From Micropterix aruncella (lineage: Eukaryota; Arthropoda; Insecta; Lepidoptera; Micropterigidae), in assembly GCA_944548615.1 (NCBI GenBank), contig OX155967.1, forward strand, positions 4,437,281 through 4,501,280: a DNA stretch of 64,000 nt. Direction: 5' to 3'. The notes beneath the pieces were generated by a model. It saw only the letters and a list, made by a program, of their open reading frames with translations, was not told where the DNA came from and did no database searches. Positions 1 to 11,355 of this stretch are shown in pieces. Position 1 is the first letter of the stretch. Every line of letters begins with the position of its first letter. The position numbers were made by a program, and so were the translations under genes.

Positions 1-697
1 CACGCCATCTGTCCGTCTTCCGAATGATCACGAAGAATAGGGCGCGCCTCCCCCCGTGAATCATTCTGGCGTAGACGGCCTCGAAACCGCGGTCCGCTAG
101 CCCGCCGATAATTTCGTCAGGTGACGTATTTTCCGGCAGGCCGCGGATCACGATTTTCGCGTCGACTTCCGTTGGTGGCTTGTACGTGTGCCACGCGATG
201 CTGTTGCCCAGTGAGTGCAGGTACGTCTGCACTATCCGGAACTCGTTGGTGTCGATTGGCCGGAACCGGAAGCCGCCCTTCCCGAGAGGCTTGGCGTTGG
301 GCGCGCGTCCCAGCTTATCGTGAAGAATCTTCATGTGAAGAGGCCAGTTGTCCAGCTTCTCCACGACCATGGGCTCCAAGCGCGGCGCCTTCAAGAATTG
401 CGGACCGGGACGCAGTTGTACAGGTGGCGGCGGTGACGGGCCTTTCCTCGCCGCTAATTGGGCATAGGTGGGCCCGTCCTCGTTGTCCGACGGCTGCGAC
501 GATTCGTAGATTTGGTCGTCTACGAACGCGTCGAGGGAGTCAGCCCGGCGGCGCAGTGACTCCTTTCGCTGATCCTCCGTGGTGGACGCGGAATCCATCC
601 CGCGTTTCCTCGGCGTCACAGGCGGGATTAGGGGCATATCCTTGCCCCTGGTAACAGCGGTGCTGTGCGAAGCGGCTGCTTCGGCGGCGGAGCTCAT
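1..697 (-). CDS. Jockey-type ORF1 (Gag-like) protein, N-terminal 232 codons
   Basis: I translated the minus strand from ATG at 697 and found it open to the window edge, with no stop or frameshift. The protein aligns along its length with the complete ORF1 at 11346-12947. Shared blocks include an R/D-rich N-terminus, a YAQLAARK-type motif, and the region containing WHTY, IRGLP and IHGGRRALFF. That region belongs to the PRE_C2HC domain found before the zinc knuckles of Jockey-clade ORF1 proteins. The zinc knuckles themselves would lie beyond the window. The family role is binding LINE RNA as nucleocapsid-like protein. Divergence from the second copy is substantial, so this is an older or separate subfamily that has kept its frame. 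Confidence 0.8.
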   Translation of the reverse strand, partial: MSSAAEAAASHSTAVTRGKDMPLIPPVTPRKRGMDSASTTEDQRKESLRRRADSLDAFVDDQIYESSQPSDNEDGPTYAQLAARKGPSPPPPVQLRPGPQFLKAPRLEPMVVEKLDNWPLHMKILHDKLGRAPNAKPLGKGGFRFRPIDTNEFRIVQTYLHSLGNSIAWHTYKPPTEVDAKIVIRGLPENTSPDEIIGGLADRGFEAVYARMIHGGRRALFFVIIRKTDRWR

Positions 698-842
698 ATT
701 CGGGCCGGAGCGGACTCGACGGCACGAACTTCACGGCGAGGACCGGAGACGGCGCTCGACGGTCGACTCGCGGCGGCAATATTCAGCGCGGGCGGCGGAG
801 CGTAGCAGGCGACCGTTCGGAACGGACGCCAGGCACTGAATG
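1..842 (-). mobile_element. Jockey-type LINE, 5' end (runs off window)
   Basis: A diverged relative of the element at 11206-13090. The two share the 5' terminal sequence (reading leftward from 842: CATTCAGTGC..), the roughly 145-bp 5' UTR and ORF1. The 5' end is intact at 842, and position 843 starts unrelated AT-rich DNA. The rest of the element lies left of the window, so length, ORF2 and target-site duplication cannot be judged. Confidence 0.85.
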
Positions 843-1804
843 CGTCCAGTCTGGACCAAAGGTCGCCTATTTGTAGGCGTTACTCCCCTCCACATTTAAC
901 CCCCACTCTAACCAGTTGACTTCGTTTGTAATTGGTCCAACGTTTAGCCCGCTAAATTTTAAATGTCAATGAATGCATTGCTACCTGTAATTGCTCGCTG
1001 AACTGCACCACTAATAGTTAGGTACTAATTTTGTAGGTGGCGTTGATGTCTATTTTTAATATTCTTTTTTCTCTAATAGATGACTGTCTGTATTTTTTAT
1101 GCATAAATCTACTTTGTGATTCTATTTAAACTTTACTTTTAAATTTCCTGATCTATATCTTAAATATAAACTATTTCTTCTTAAAGGCTCTTATTCTTAA
1201 AGGTTCTTAAACTATACAACTTTTCACTTTGTTCTGATATATATAGCTACTTATGTTTACATATATCCTACATCTGATATACGAGTATATATATATAGAT
1301 ATTTACGTTTACAATATATCCTATAATAATTTAAAATATGAAATATTGACAACTTACTTCTATATACTATTTATCTTTCTATAATATATTATGAATAAGT
1401 GATTCTCTTAGTGTTGTCAAATCGGTACATTCTAAAAGTTTTGGTATTACGAAATATGGTCGGTTCGGCTTTTAAACGGTACTTTCTGCTGTCCACAGCT
1501 CAAATGTGTTGTTAATAAGTTTCTCCATTAGCACATATAGGCGTCTAGTTTTCGATGACGACATAGCTATTAGCCCGGACATTATTTTTGCCCATGTTCT
1601 ACGAATTTTAACATTTTATCTTACCTAGGTGTGCATAGTGGTTTGAAAGCATTATATCTTTCGTAATATTTAATTACCATAGTAGCTTGATAATCCGACC
1701 GTTTGGTTTTAGGAGAAATTTTCCAGGAAGGTTGGTAATTACTTGCATTATTGTTGGTCGGGTCATTTAACATCGCAAATCGTTTTACCTGGTTTCGAGA
1801 TATT
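843..1804. other. AT-rich intergenic stretch
   Basis: No gene or recognisable repeat seen. On the minus strand 1621-1839 is open in a frame shifted from the upstream transposase-nuclease gene and ends just before a GTAAG-like site. It could be a decayed C-terminus or 3' UTR of that gene, but nothing supports its translation. Confidence 0.4.
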
Positions 1805-4800
1805 TTATTTAATGGTTTGTTTGAACCTGGTTGCGACATCTACTGTCGTCCAAACGACAAATATGCATATTTTTCTCTGTGTAATATGAAGTTGTCCCTG
1901 AACCTGGAAGTACCAATCATGTCTTTTATTTATGTTGGCAATACCATCTTTATCTATTTTCCAAAAAATTACTTCTTTATCCTTGACGGCATCATTGACA
2001 GTCTTACTTCTCGCAGAGTACGGACATTTTATTTCCACAATTTTGTTTTCTTCTACCAGTCCATCTGGACTTGCTCCTAAAAAAGGCAGATCTTTGTCGA
2101 CAAATAAACCGCACGTTTTTATGGGAACTTTGAGATAACTTTCTAGTTGCTCTCGCGCAAGATGTTCATAATTTTGGCCATATTTAATGGATTTGATATG
2201 ATTAAAATTTTTTTCGGTCGCTAAATTTTTAACTAAGGGACCGCATTTGATCAGCCCCCGTTTACACACTTTTCCAAACACAGATGCCGTAAGTCTCAGT
2301 TTTCGCTCCTGACGCCATTCGATTGATTCAGCCTGCAGAATAGTTCGTCTCTCTAATGCGTAGCGATCTTCTTCGGACAAAGCTATACGTTTCATATGCT
2401 CTGTTTTGGCAAACTGGTAATCTTCCTCATTCAGGTCAGGTTTTTGACAAGACTCGCCGTAATTTTTGTCCTTCTCGGAAGTGGTAAGCTTTTTATTTGA
2501 AAAAGTGCGTGATTGGTGAATTCTGCGTTTTGCGGTTGCTAATCGTTTAGCACTTGTTTTGCTTTCCAGACGTGTCATTAATTTGTTTGGGCTTCGCAAC
2601 AAAATCGTTTTACTGAGGTAGGTATTTGGTTCTCTTGAATTAAAAGACACTACTGATGCAGCACAGCGTCTTGAATAAGATTGTCTGCCTGAATAGTTAA
2701 TACGTTTGCCCCCAATAAATTTTGCAATTACGCTATTGAAAACCTCAGCTATATTGCTATTTACGTTATGCACTAGACTTTTTGCATTATTTACTAGTCT
2801 TAGAAGAAATTTCATTATATCTGAAAAAATTAGGCCGCCCTCGTTCCTTTTCATTGCTGGTATTAAATTTTCTTCTGGTGATTCAGTTTCAGTCAGTTTT
2901 TTGCAATAATAGGGTTTACAACAAGCATGGTTACCAAATACATGATGCGGTGAATTCAATAAATCCTGCTTCAGCTCTAAGACCTTTTCTTCAAAAGTTT
3001 TATTATTGTGAGAGCCTATGTGTTTTACTGCTCCAGTGACTGAACGCCTTAGGCGCATTATATTATTTTCAACAGCTCTTCGATATTTTATTGGGTAGCA
3101 CGTATTTTTAGTCAGCTCATGTAACTTCGTGCAGTAATTCCGCAATAAATGATTAGTGCACTCAATCTTCTCTACTAATACGTTCCCATACGGTTTTGCT
3201 TTTTCAATATTTTTATGCGTGCTTGAATCACCGTCAGCTATGAGTTTAGAATATATCAATCCGTGAGTTTGTACTGAGGTTTTAAAACCTTCCACGAGCG
3301 CTGTTGCCTCCATGCCGCTAGAAGAACCAGTGTAGTTTTTGAAGCAAGTATGATCGGGAGTTGTCTCTTTTCTATTTTCAGCTCTAGCACAAATCATACA
3401 ATACTTATTTTTCACCGCCATGTATATAATTTTCTTTGTCCTGTAGCCTATGATAACTGCGGCACCCGATAACGCATTGTAGTTTTTTCTATAGGATCTC
3501 TTTGACCAGCAAGCATCAGCAACTACAGTTATAAACGGTACGCCATTGACATCAACATCGCCGTTGATTACAGCCAGATCATACTCTTCCTTAGCTGCGT
3601 CCGCCATGACTTTTTCTTTGGCAAGTTCCCAGAGCTCACAGACCTTGGTGTGGCATTTTGCATACAATTTACCAGACATACATGGTATATCAAGAGAGGC
3701 TGCAACTTGTTCCAGGCCTGAAAATCCTGCACCAATAGACATGAAACTGCTTACTGCTGTTTCGTTGAGGTTGAGGTTGAGGTTTGCTGAATTTTTATTA
3801 TCCCTACAATTTTTTAATTCAAATTTTTGCTGGCACATTTGACAAGTCAAATGAAATTTTGAAATAAACCCTTTCTTGACCTCTTTAGTAACTTTCAAAT
3901 AACTCAAATTACAATTAAATACTGAGCTGTGATTAGAAATTTCTTGCAACTGTTGATAAGTGTACGTAAAATCTACTATTCTATTCCCACTTATCACGTG
4001 TTCCTCTTGATTTTCAATTTCTTTCTCTACGATTAATTCAGAATCTGAGTCCAAATCTTTTAGTGAGTCCTGAAATGAAATAAATACAACATGAGTTGTT
4101 TTAAATAATCAAACTACGTAATAAAATAACTCACAACATAATCCATCGAAGGTTCATTACTAAGATTTGCAGCTGGAATGGACCTAAAATTAAACAAACA
4201 CGTCATTTGATTAAAAAAATGTGTCGGTAAATACTATTTTTTTAAATTATTATTATGTTTGTATGCTATTGAATGCAAGTTTTACCGACAATAGCAACGA
4301 AATGATGTCGTGTTATACAGGCTGTTTTATTTTGTTATATATCGTGTTATACAAAATATTTTAGGTAAAAAAAATACAATTTACAATGGATTTTTAAAAA
4401 TATTTTTCCTGTATGCTAGAGACCTGATTCTGATCACCCCTAAAATATTGCTGGTATATTTTTGAACATCATGTACAGGTAACTGGGTAACATAGCGACA
4501 TTATCGCAGTTCTATAAATAAGCATATAAGTAGGTAGATAAAGAATTGGTACGTACTTTTTAGGAAGAAATGATTTTCAATTTTTTCATGACCTAAGTTA
4601 GCAGACCCTACACACTTCGCATACAAAGTTTTTATATCCGAAGCACCATTTAAATAGAAATAATAAAATAATTTAGAAACTTCTGCTCTCCATACATAAA
4701 TACGGTACGAGTATTAAAAACTCCATACACACGAGTATAAAAACAAAAATGTCAAACTTGTTTTTATTTTAATTTCGAAAAAAAATTGTCTATGGTTCTC

Positions 4801-5305
4801 ATCTAAAGACGGGTGGCAGTTTGAGTTTAAATCCAGTCAGGTAATAAATAAATATAGTAAAAAAAATATCAAATACCAAAAAATCCTTATACCAATATTT
4901 TTTTTATCATATCTCAGCAAGAGAGTACTCAAATTCCAATGGACGCCGTAACATTTACGCCCGAAATGCGTACATGTGTTTTCATACATTTTATAATTTA
5001 TATTTCATGTTTTTATTTTATTATAAAAAAACACAGCAACAATCACAAATAATACTTACACTAAAACTTATACTATAAAGATTTGCGAAATTTACAAATA
5101 TTGTGCTCAAAATTGACAATACCTTTATATTAAATACTAAATATGAACTATAACATGTTTTGTACACACTAAATGAGAAAAATGTGTATTGAATGTACTG
5201 AATCTACCAAAACCATGATAGTTTAGAATATGAAACTAACCTTCTTGTCTTCTTTGTTTTTCCTTTTCGTGTTTTCATGAAATATGTTTCCTTGCGCTTC
5301 CCCAT
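1805..5305 (-). CDS. Mutator-like transposase core fused to YqaJ-type nuclease (spliced)
   Basis: Three coding exons join in frame: 5305-5241 (ATG at 5305), 4183-4135 and 4069-1805, giving 792 aa. Donors are GTTAGT at 5240 and GTGAGT at 4134. Acceptors are ATTTTAG and ATTTCAG. The phases match (AG|G, then 0). The N-terminus is basic (MGKRKETYF..KTRKGK). A CxxC pair lies near residues 114-117. Residues about 200-520 resemble the Mutator-like transposase domain: VVADACW (candidate Asp about 223), C..C, H.C, a GSSSGME block, ADGDSS (Asp about 317-319), and NIAEVFN as a possible third acidic site. Residues about 600-770 carry YqaJ/PD-(D/E)XK nuclease motifs: NYEHLA, GASPDG (Asp about 707), and EIK (Glu 717, Lys 719). 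Such proteins are annotated in animals, usually without function. Intactness plus introns suggests either domestication or a recent large element; I saw no terminal inverted repeats. The AATAAA overlaps the stop codon. Confidence 0.75.
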
Positions 5306-5411
5306 TAACTAAAACACATGTAGAGTATTATAATATGTTATAACAAAGTTGTCATAAACATCCATTAATAAAACCCTAATATTACTAAACAATATTTAAA
5401 AAAATACTTAC

Positions 5412-5510
5412 TGCTTTTTCGTGTCTACGCGTGACGACGAGTGACGACGCCGAACGACAGCCGTGCAGCTGTCTAGAAGAATAAAATATTACGTCCGCGC
5501 GAGTGACGGG
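5412..5510 (-). other. Probable 5' UTR exon of the transposase-nuclease gene
   Basis: Minus-strand sequence ends in GCA followed by GTAAGT (5411-5406), a strong donor. The next acceptor, TGTTTTAG at 5309, is just before the coding exon that starts at 5308. The 103-bp intron and a GC-rich stretch upstream (5420-5560) suggest a first non-coding exon and promoter. The upstream exon limit is a guess. Confidence 0.5.
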
Positions 5511-6037
5511 AGCTAACGAAACCGGCGTGCTCCCACTTTCGATAGCAGCAGGGAAGTAAATCTATTTCATAGCGCGCCTGTGTATTTATTTACGCGGTTC
5601 GCCCATACAAAAAATGTATGGAGAATCTGAGACCTGATTTTCTAGGATTTATTGTATACAATGGTATTATAATACTTGAAATCTTAATATTGTATAGTAA
5701 AGATATATCATTTAACTTTCTATTATAATAATTTGTAATTCAAATTATTAATTATTTTACCAGTGAGGATTAAAACCCCGCGCCCATTTTTGTATATTTT
5801 CTCGTGTGTTTTTATAAAAAACTATGCACACTATTGCCAAATTTATTATGTCACCTTATAAATGACTTATTGATAAAAACGAGTGTTTTTTTTCACTGCT
5901 TTTTATAGCGTAGTTTTAGGGGAATAACTAAAACGCTACACCCTAATTTGATGAATTTCGTGCTGCGCCCTCTTAATGTATTTGCAAAAACCGTGTTTTT
6001 AGTAAGGTTTTGCAATGCATTTTTTAATTTTTTTCCG

Positions 6038-6474
6038 ATGACCTACGTTCATTTGCTCCTCGAATACTTCTACCAGGTATGGAATCTGTACTTTAGGAAG
6101 GATATAGAGCACCTAGAAAGAGTTCATAGAAGAGCAATAAAGTTGGTGCTATCACTGAGGAATAAATCGTACGAAGTACGACTGAAAGAACTCCGCCTCT
6201 CAATATTAGAGGAACGTAGGCAGCGCGGAGATCTAAAAGAAACTTACAAAATGCGTTACGGTTATTATAGTGTCCCGAACGTCAGGCCATGTAAAACATG
6301 ACTACCAACGAGCAACTGGGTGGACACTCGTTAAAGTTAAATAAGACAATTTCAGCATTGAACCCCAGGAAACACTTTTGGACAAATCAAGCACTGGATG
6401 CTTAGAATGCATTTCCAGAGGAAATGATAAGTGCTGACTCTATCAACAGCTTTAAGAATAAACTGGACATATAA
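6038..6474 (+). pseudogene. CR1-like LINE, 3' end of reverse transcriptase ORF
   Basis: The plus strand encodes the conserved C-terminal region of CR1/L2-type LINE polyproteins. Recognisable blocks are LEYFYQVW, RKDIEHLERVHRRA, IKLVLSLRNKSYE and a final SINSFKNKLDI before a stop near 6474. The frame is broken near 6300 and again near 6400 (an in-frame TAG where Trp is expected), so it is a decayed 5'-truncated copy. A second CR1-like tail at about 47350-47664 belongs to a different subfamily. Confidence 0.7.
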
Positions 6475-7889
6475 CATAGTGCAAAACAGTCACTAGTTTA
6501 ACCCCTGGGAGGCCAAAAGCGATAATCGGTGGTTAAGGTGGTTAACAGATCTGCGCGTAGCCATTTCGACCGGCCTCCATATATTTATATTAATATATAA
6601 TATACATGACTGACAAGATTAATTATTAGATAACAAGAGGTAATTATTTTAAAAAATATACTGTTAGTATTTACACAGAAAATTAAGTGCATATAATAAA
6701 CACACATCAGCCTGACACTTCTAGTGTATAATATAATATAAAAAAATATTATTACGAATATTAATTTGCTTGTAGCCAAATCCCTGTTACGATTTTGTAT
6801 TTGACGCATTTGTAAATTGGTACGACAGAATTGACTACATTTCACTTGACATTTTTTAACATTTAAATACTTCAATATCAAAGGCGAATATTTGAGACAC
6901 AGGGGGCCTATTCTAGCATGCTAAATTTGTCTATAGCCCACGTAGATCAAATGGACCATAGACAAATTTGGCACGCTAAATTTTATAACGGGATAAAAAT
7001 AAAATAAAAATGAAAATAATGCTAATTGATTTTAAACTTAAATGAGCGCCACTACGTTTTGTAGACAAATGCAGAAACTATAAATAAATTTAGAAAGAAA
7101 AAGAAAAATAAAAAAACTCTTTAAAAAAAATATTGATCAATCGTTGGTTATTGAAAAAAAACATTTCTACTCGTTTTGCTGAAGCGATTAATTCCTACAA
7201 ATAAAACACGAAATTATTTCCGTAAATCCATATATTCTTTGGTCATCCAACAGCAGAAAGTCGCCCACAGCGCCGAAATCCAATATTGCATCAAAAAATG
7301 ATGAAGTATAAAGTATGTAATATGGATGATATGAAGGTTACATTGCTGATTAGGTCGTGTTCCTCCGGCCTGCTTTGCTCGCGAGTAAACCAAGTGGTAC
7401 ACAAATAAGGCTAATATAAAGTGCCTGGAATTTGCGGCTAAAACAAACCACAAAAAAAAACGCGTGATAATTTCGATCCTCAAAATGTCAAACCACTATT
7501 TTTTAAAAAACCCAAAGCGACACTTACCCAGTGCAATATTTCATAATGTAATGTTTTAAATTTTAATTTACAATCTGTAAAATCAGAGGGAGCAGGACCC
7601 TCTTCTCTCTAATTTGACAGTTTAATCCTCAGTGACTGACTTTAGCAATCAATGTCGCTGAAAACTGAAAACGCAGACAGGAAAAAAAATACTGAAGACA
7701 GCAAGCAAGAAGTAAGGAGAAGTTCTGTTTTTGAAGTAAAATATATATTATATAATTTGACTTGGTAATTTGACTCGATATATTTTTTTTTTACATTACT
7801 ACACTGACATATCAAATATGTAAACAGAGAACTGTCAGATGTGTTTTTTTCATGGGGTACAAATTTATGTAGTTTAAATAAAAAGCAGG
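6475..7889. other. AT-rich stretch, no gene seen
   Basis: Low-complexity AT-rich DNA. The only structure I noted is the hairpin at 6914-6978. The minus-strand open frames at 6585-6881 and 7214-7483 look like chance reading frames. Confidence 0.4.
6914..6978. repeat. Short hairpin (inverted repeat)
   Basis: Arm 6914-6934 (TAGCATGCTAAATTTGTCTAT) pairs with 6958-6978 with 2 mismatches in 21, around a 23-nt loop. It may be a tiny foldback element or a hairpin RNA. Confidence 0.55.
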
Positions 7890-8452
7890 TATGTCCTCCC
7901 TTCTCCTCAGTGCGACTGCGGTCATGCGTTTTGCCCTCTGGACCATCTCTTCTTTAATTGTCCCATTGTTAACCCCTTGCGGCCCGCGGTTTGAATTTTA
8001 ATGTGTGCCTTACGGCCCGTAAGAAATTCGCGAGTCTCAAAAAAAAGATGGCGTTTCAGAAAAAAAACGATTACTCCGAAACTGTCACACCGATCGTCTA
8101 AAAAAGACCTGTTTTATGTTCCTATTGAAATTTGCTATTAGATATTTGTAACGTCGTTATGTAAAGCAATAAAGATTATTCATAATTATTAGTCAAAGTT
8201 GTACTAACATAATTAGCGGTCGGCCTCGCCTGGCCATTTCGGGCTGTCTGGGGTTCGACGGTAAATATCAATTCTGGACGTTTCGGGCCGTCTGGTACGC
8301 GAGGGGTTAATAACTATCCTAACTTCATTTCGGACCTCTTAAATCTCAAAATTTAGCTCCCTATTAGTATAGACTTTTTATTATCTCTCAACTCCCCCAA
8401 CGTCTGCAAAATCATCTGTAAATTTATTAAAATCAACAGTATGTCCCTTTAA
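7890..8452 (+). pseudogene. LINE C-terminal fragment split by a MITE
   Basis: The plus strand reads a LINE C-terminal zinc-knuckle region (QCDCGHAFCPLDHLFFNCP). It then breaks at TTAA (7969-7972) and resumes after 8310 in the same frame with NNYPNFISDLLNLKI, ending at a TAA near 8452. Removing the TTAA-flanked insert restores the frame. An in-frame stop at the Ala/Lys-rich step shows it is dead. The C-terminal sequence style fits Jockey-like LINEs. Confidence 0.6.
7969..8310. mobile_element. piggyBac-type MITE (TTAA target)
   Basis: Begins TTAACCCCTTGCGGCCCG and ends with the near-complement GTACGCGAGGGGTTAA. TTAA is duplicated at 7969-7972 and 8307-8310. It carries no coding capacity. It interrupts the LINE fragment at 7890-8452, which confirms the ends. 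Confidence 0.75.
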
Positions 8453-8860
8453 TAATAATTAATGAATGTTCCTCCATAGAGTTTTTGTGTTAAACGTATA
8501 TATGTATTTCACTATATCTTAAATTATTATTCGATTTTGTGTTCCCAACGGAGTGATGTCTTATTTGTTTCAGTGACGTCCTACTAACATAAATAAGTTT
8601 CCTACTATTTCAACAGCACACTTGGCAGAAATCACCCTCTTTGGGTGGAGCCATCAAATCAAAAAAGAAGAAAACATCATTATGAGAAAGAAAATCCAGA
8701 GGAATAATCAAGAACACTACAAAAACCTCTACCATTTACTTGCCCATATGCACAAAAAGTAATTTTTGTTACAATTTTACAAGGATCCCTATCCTTTTGT
8801 TTCAAGGAGCCCTAGATTCTAGATCAATAGCGATTGTCTTTATGTTAACCAATTAGTTAC

Positions 8861-9874
8861 CTTATCATCACTTGGTACTCCTTTCGCATATCAGCTATGA
8901 ACTGTTGCATCTGCCCTGTTGGATAAGCCCCAATAAGAAGAATCTCCTTGCATTCTTCTAGCTGGAGACACGCTTCTATATGGTGTTGAATTAATGGTAG
9001 TCCAGCAACGGGAAAGAGCGGTTTAGGTACATCCAACGAGAGCGGCCTGAATCGAGTACCTGGGAAAAAAACATTAAACATCATGCAGGGCAGTGGTTTT
9101 CGACCTTTTCTTAGTGACGGCACACTTTTGGTCGAGTCGAGTCACTCCGGCACTCGGTCGGGTTCTTAGAAACTAAAAATGAACGATTTCTACGATACAA
9201 AATCATAAAATTCATCCCGCGGAAAGCAAAGTTATAGTACATTTTTTAAGTAAACAGATGGTATATATTCCAAAAAGTAAAAAAATGAGAAGCCTTGCAG
9301 ACACCGTTTTCAAGCTGCATCTCGCATTTGTATAATGGACCATGGGAATGTTACCATTATTAATTATATTAATTTATCAACAAAAACTTTCATCAGATGA
9401 TGTCAGCATATTATCGTTTCACCCCTGCATGCTTGCATTTATCTGTCGGAATCAAGATAATATTATATTTTTAATTTAATTTCCTAAATCTATTTTTTTA
9501 TTTTATTTTTTTTATTTACTTATGATGATATTATCCTCAAATTGTATAATGACTGATCCATGTGACCAGGGTACAACGTCTGCATGTCCAAAACCTTGGA
9601 TACTTTTTCGTTATACTATTATTATAGGATTTTACAGATTTTGAATCAGTATGGTGATTATATCCATTTAACACCTTCAATGTCGAAGGGATCTAAACTG
9701 CATAAATACCGAAGCGCTATCTAGCGATGTTTTAATGACGAAAGCCCGTTCACATTCAGAGAACAAATATAATAAAAACAATCATTCAACACAAATAACC
9801 TCAAAAGATATTAAAATTATCTATAATTACAAACCCTTTTGCGGTCCTCCTATTAAAATAACGGCTTTAAGCAT
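8861..9874 (-). CDS. GMPPA: Mannose-1-phosphate guanylyltransferase regulatory subunit alpha, first two coding exons
   Basis: Exon 1 (9874-9835, ATG at 9874) encodes MLKAVILIGGPQKG. It is spliced (donor GTTTGT, phase 1) to exon 2 (9059-8861), which encodes TRFRPLSLDVPKPLFPVAG, then IQHHIEAC and EILLIGAYP, and ends at donor GTAACT in phase 2. This is the nucleotidyltransferase N-terminus of GDP-mannose pyrophosphorylase A, with the signature loop GG..KGTRFRPL and PKPLFPV. The family protein is a cytosolic regulatory partner of GMPPB in GDP-mannose synthesis. Later exons should lie to the left on the minus strand. I found none down to position 1, so intron 2 is either over 8.8 kb, containing the transposase-nuclease gene, or the gene is truncated. 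It is the only clearly conserved host gene here. Confidence 0.9.
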
Positions 9875-10069
9875 CTTCGAAAGACTCTTCACGAATTCCT
9901 GCGGCTAAAACTATGCCCCGGTTATTTCGCGACACGTAGCGAAAACTGCAAACGTCAATCCTTCCGTTTTGTTTACACCGACAAAGTGACGTTTGGTGAC
10001 GTTTCCGTCGCATTCTGACATTTTGTTTTGATGTTGCTATTCTTAAAAATATACTTTTTAACGGGTTCG
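9875..10069 (-). promoter_or_regulatory. GMPPA 5' UTR and promoter region
   Basis: GC-richer than its surroundings, directly upstream of the GMPPA ATG, with several ACGTCAC/CGTCAC-type sites between 9970 and 10010 (CRE-like). No TATA box is obvious. The start site is not determined. Confidence 0.35.
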
Positions 10070-10179
10070 TTCGTTAGTTTACTGTTGGTTTACTGGACTG
10101 GTTCGCAACAAATCGTAAAGTACAGAAATAGAGAACGGAAGTGAGAAGGCACGGCTGTGAGTGAATGCGATCTCCGAAT

Positions 10180-10380
10180 AGAAAGAGATAGCTGCATATG
10201 AGGCCCCCTCCATCCTTGTCTAGTTGCGCATGCGCGGTTATCCATAGCATAGCGGACTTATGGCGTCGAAGCGTTGCCATGGTGATATATAAGCGTTGCC
10301 ATAGTGATATATAAGTGGCTCCGTGCATGCGCTACTAGAAAAGGATGGAGGGCGTACTATATATGCTACTGTCTCTTTCT
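10180..10380. mobile_element. MITE-like inverted-repeat element
   Basis: About 55-bp imperfect inverted ends: AGAAAGAGATAGCTGCATAT at 10180 matches the complement of the right end, with a shared CCCTCCATCCTT block and GCGCATGC inner ends. The middle holds a direct repeat, GCGTTGCCAT(G/A)GTGATATA, at about 10270 and 10293. No ORF, and no clear target duplication seen. Confidence 0.6.
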
Positions 10381-11103
10381 ATACGGCACACACATTTTCA
10401 GGCTTGCTACGCGATCTAGTTACTTATATATCTCTGCAAACAAATAGATAAAAAGTACATATTAGGTACAATTAGTAATAAATTGCTCATCTCCATAGTA
10501 TGATTTGGTAACCCGGCAAATTACAGTTGGCGCTGATATCATTAACGGCCAAACTAATAGTAATTTATCTGGCCGTCTATAATAACATTGATAAAGAATG
10601 TTTTTTTTATAAAGGACTGTGGTAGCGACGATTTAAAAAAACGCTTGTTGCTATATTATTATTTTGTACCGTATAGGCGTGTTTAGAGTGCCATCTACAA
10701 TACGCCGCCATACTATCATACCACGGAAGTCGCAATATTTAACATACCTAATAATGAAATATTATTTAATTTTTGGAACTGTGACTGCCATCTACTGATT
10801 GCATTTCGTAGTAAACTCCTAGTTGACAAATGGGAGTACGACGTTGAGCAATCTTATACGCTATATAATCGAAGATAATATATATAATGCAGTATGTGTG
10901 GGATCAAAGTAAAAAAGCCTTTGACAATTTCTCAATCGAATTGAATAACATGACTCGTCCCTTGTGTTACAAATAGGCGTGAACAATGAGCACGTCTATT
11001 GTTAGTGTGCATGTCATTTTCAAGTTTGATTTAATCCGCCTGCGTTCAATAATAACAGGGCGCTGGTTGCTACAGTAAACAGTCTTCTTGTAAGTTTGTT
11101 AAT
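10381..11103. other. Intergenic stretch, nothing recognised
   Basis: AT-rich single-copy-looking DNA between the MITE and the gypsy element. No gene, RNA gene or repeat seen. Confidence 0.4.
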
Positions 11104-11334
11104 CGCTTGTCGCGAGGGTTTTCGTCGTAGAAAGAAACTCGCGATCGATATTCAAATTGCAGTAGTTTATTCCAAAAGTCGTGTACAAAGTGAATTGATT
11201 ACGCTCAACGAATCAACGAAATCAGTCGACAGGCCATTTAGAACGCCCTGTGACGTCTACCACTAGGCCTTTTGCCTTTTCGTGGGGCTTCTCTTGAATC
11301 GGGCCCATAGGCCCGGCTTTCATGGGTATGGCGT

Positions 11335-11355
11335 CTCAGGGCTGTTCACCCTGAG
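11335..11355 (-). other. Hairpin spanning the ORF1 stop codon
   Basis: CTCAGGG (11335-11341) and CCCTGAG (11349-11355) form a perfect 7-bp stem with a 7-nt loop that contains the TGA stop. It could be part of the 3' RNA structure recognised by a partner reverse transcriptase. Confidence 0.45.

Noticed and set aside
1621..1839. 72-codon ORF as the true C-terminus of the transposase-nuclease protein
   Set aside because: It is in another frame and preceded by a stop. I could not align it to YqaJ family ends.
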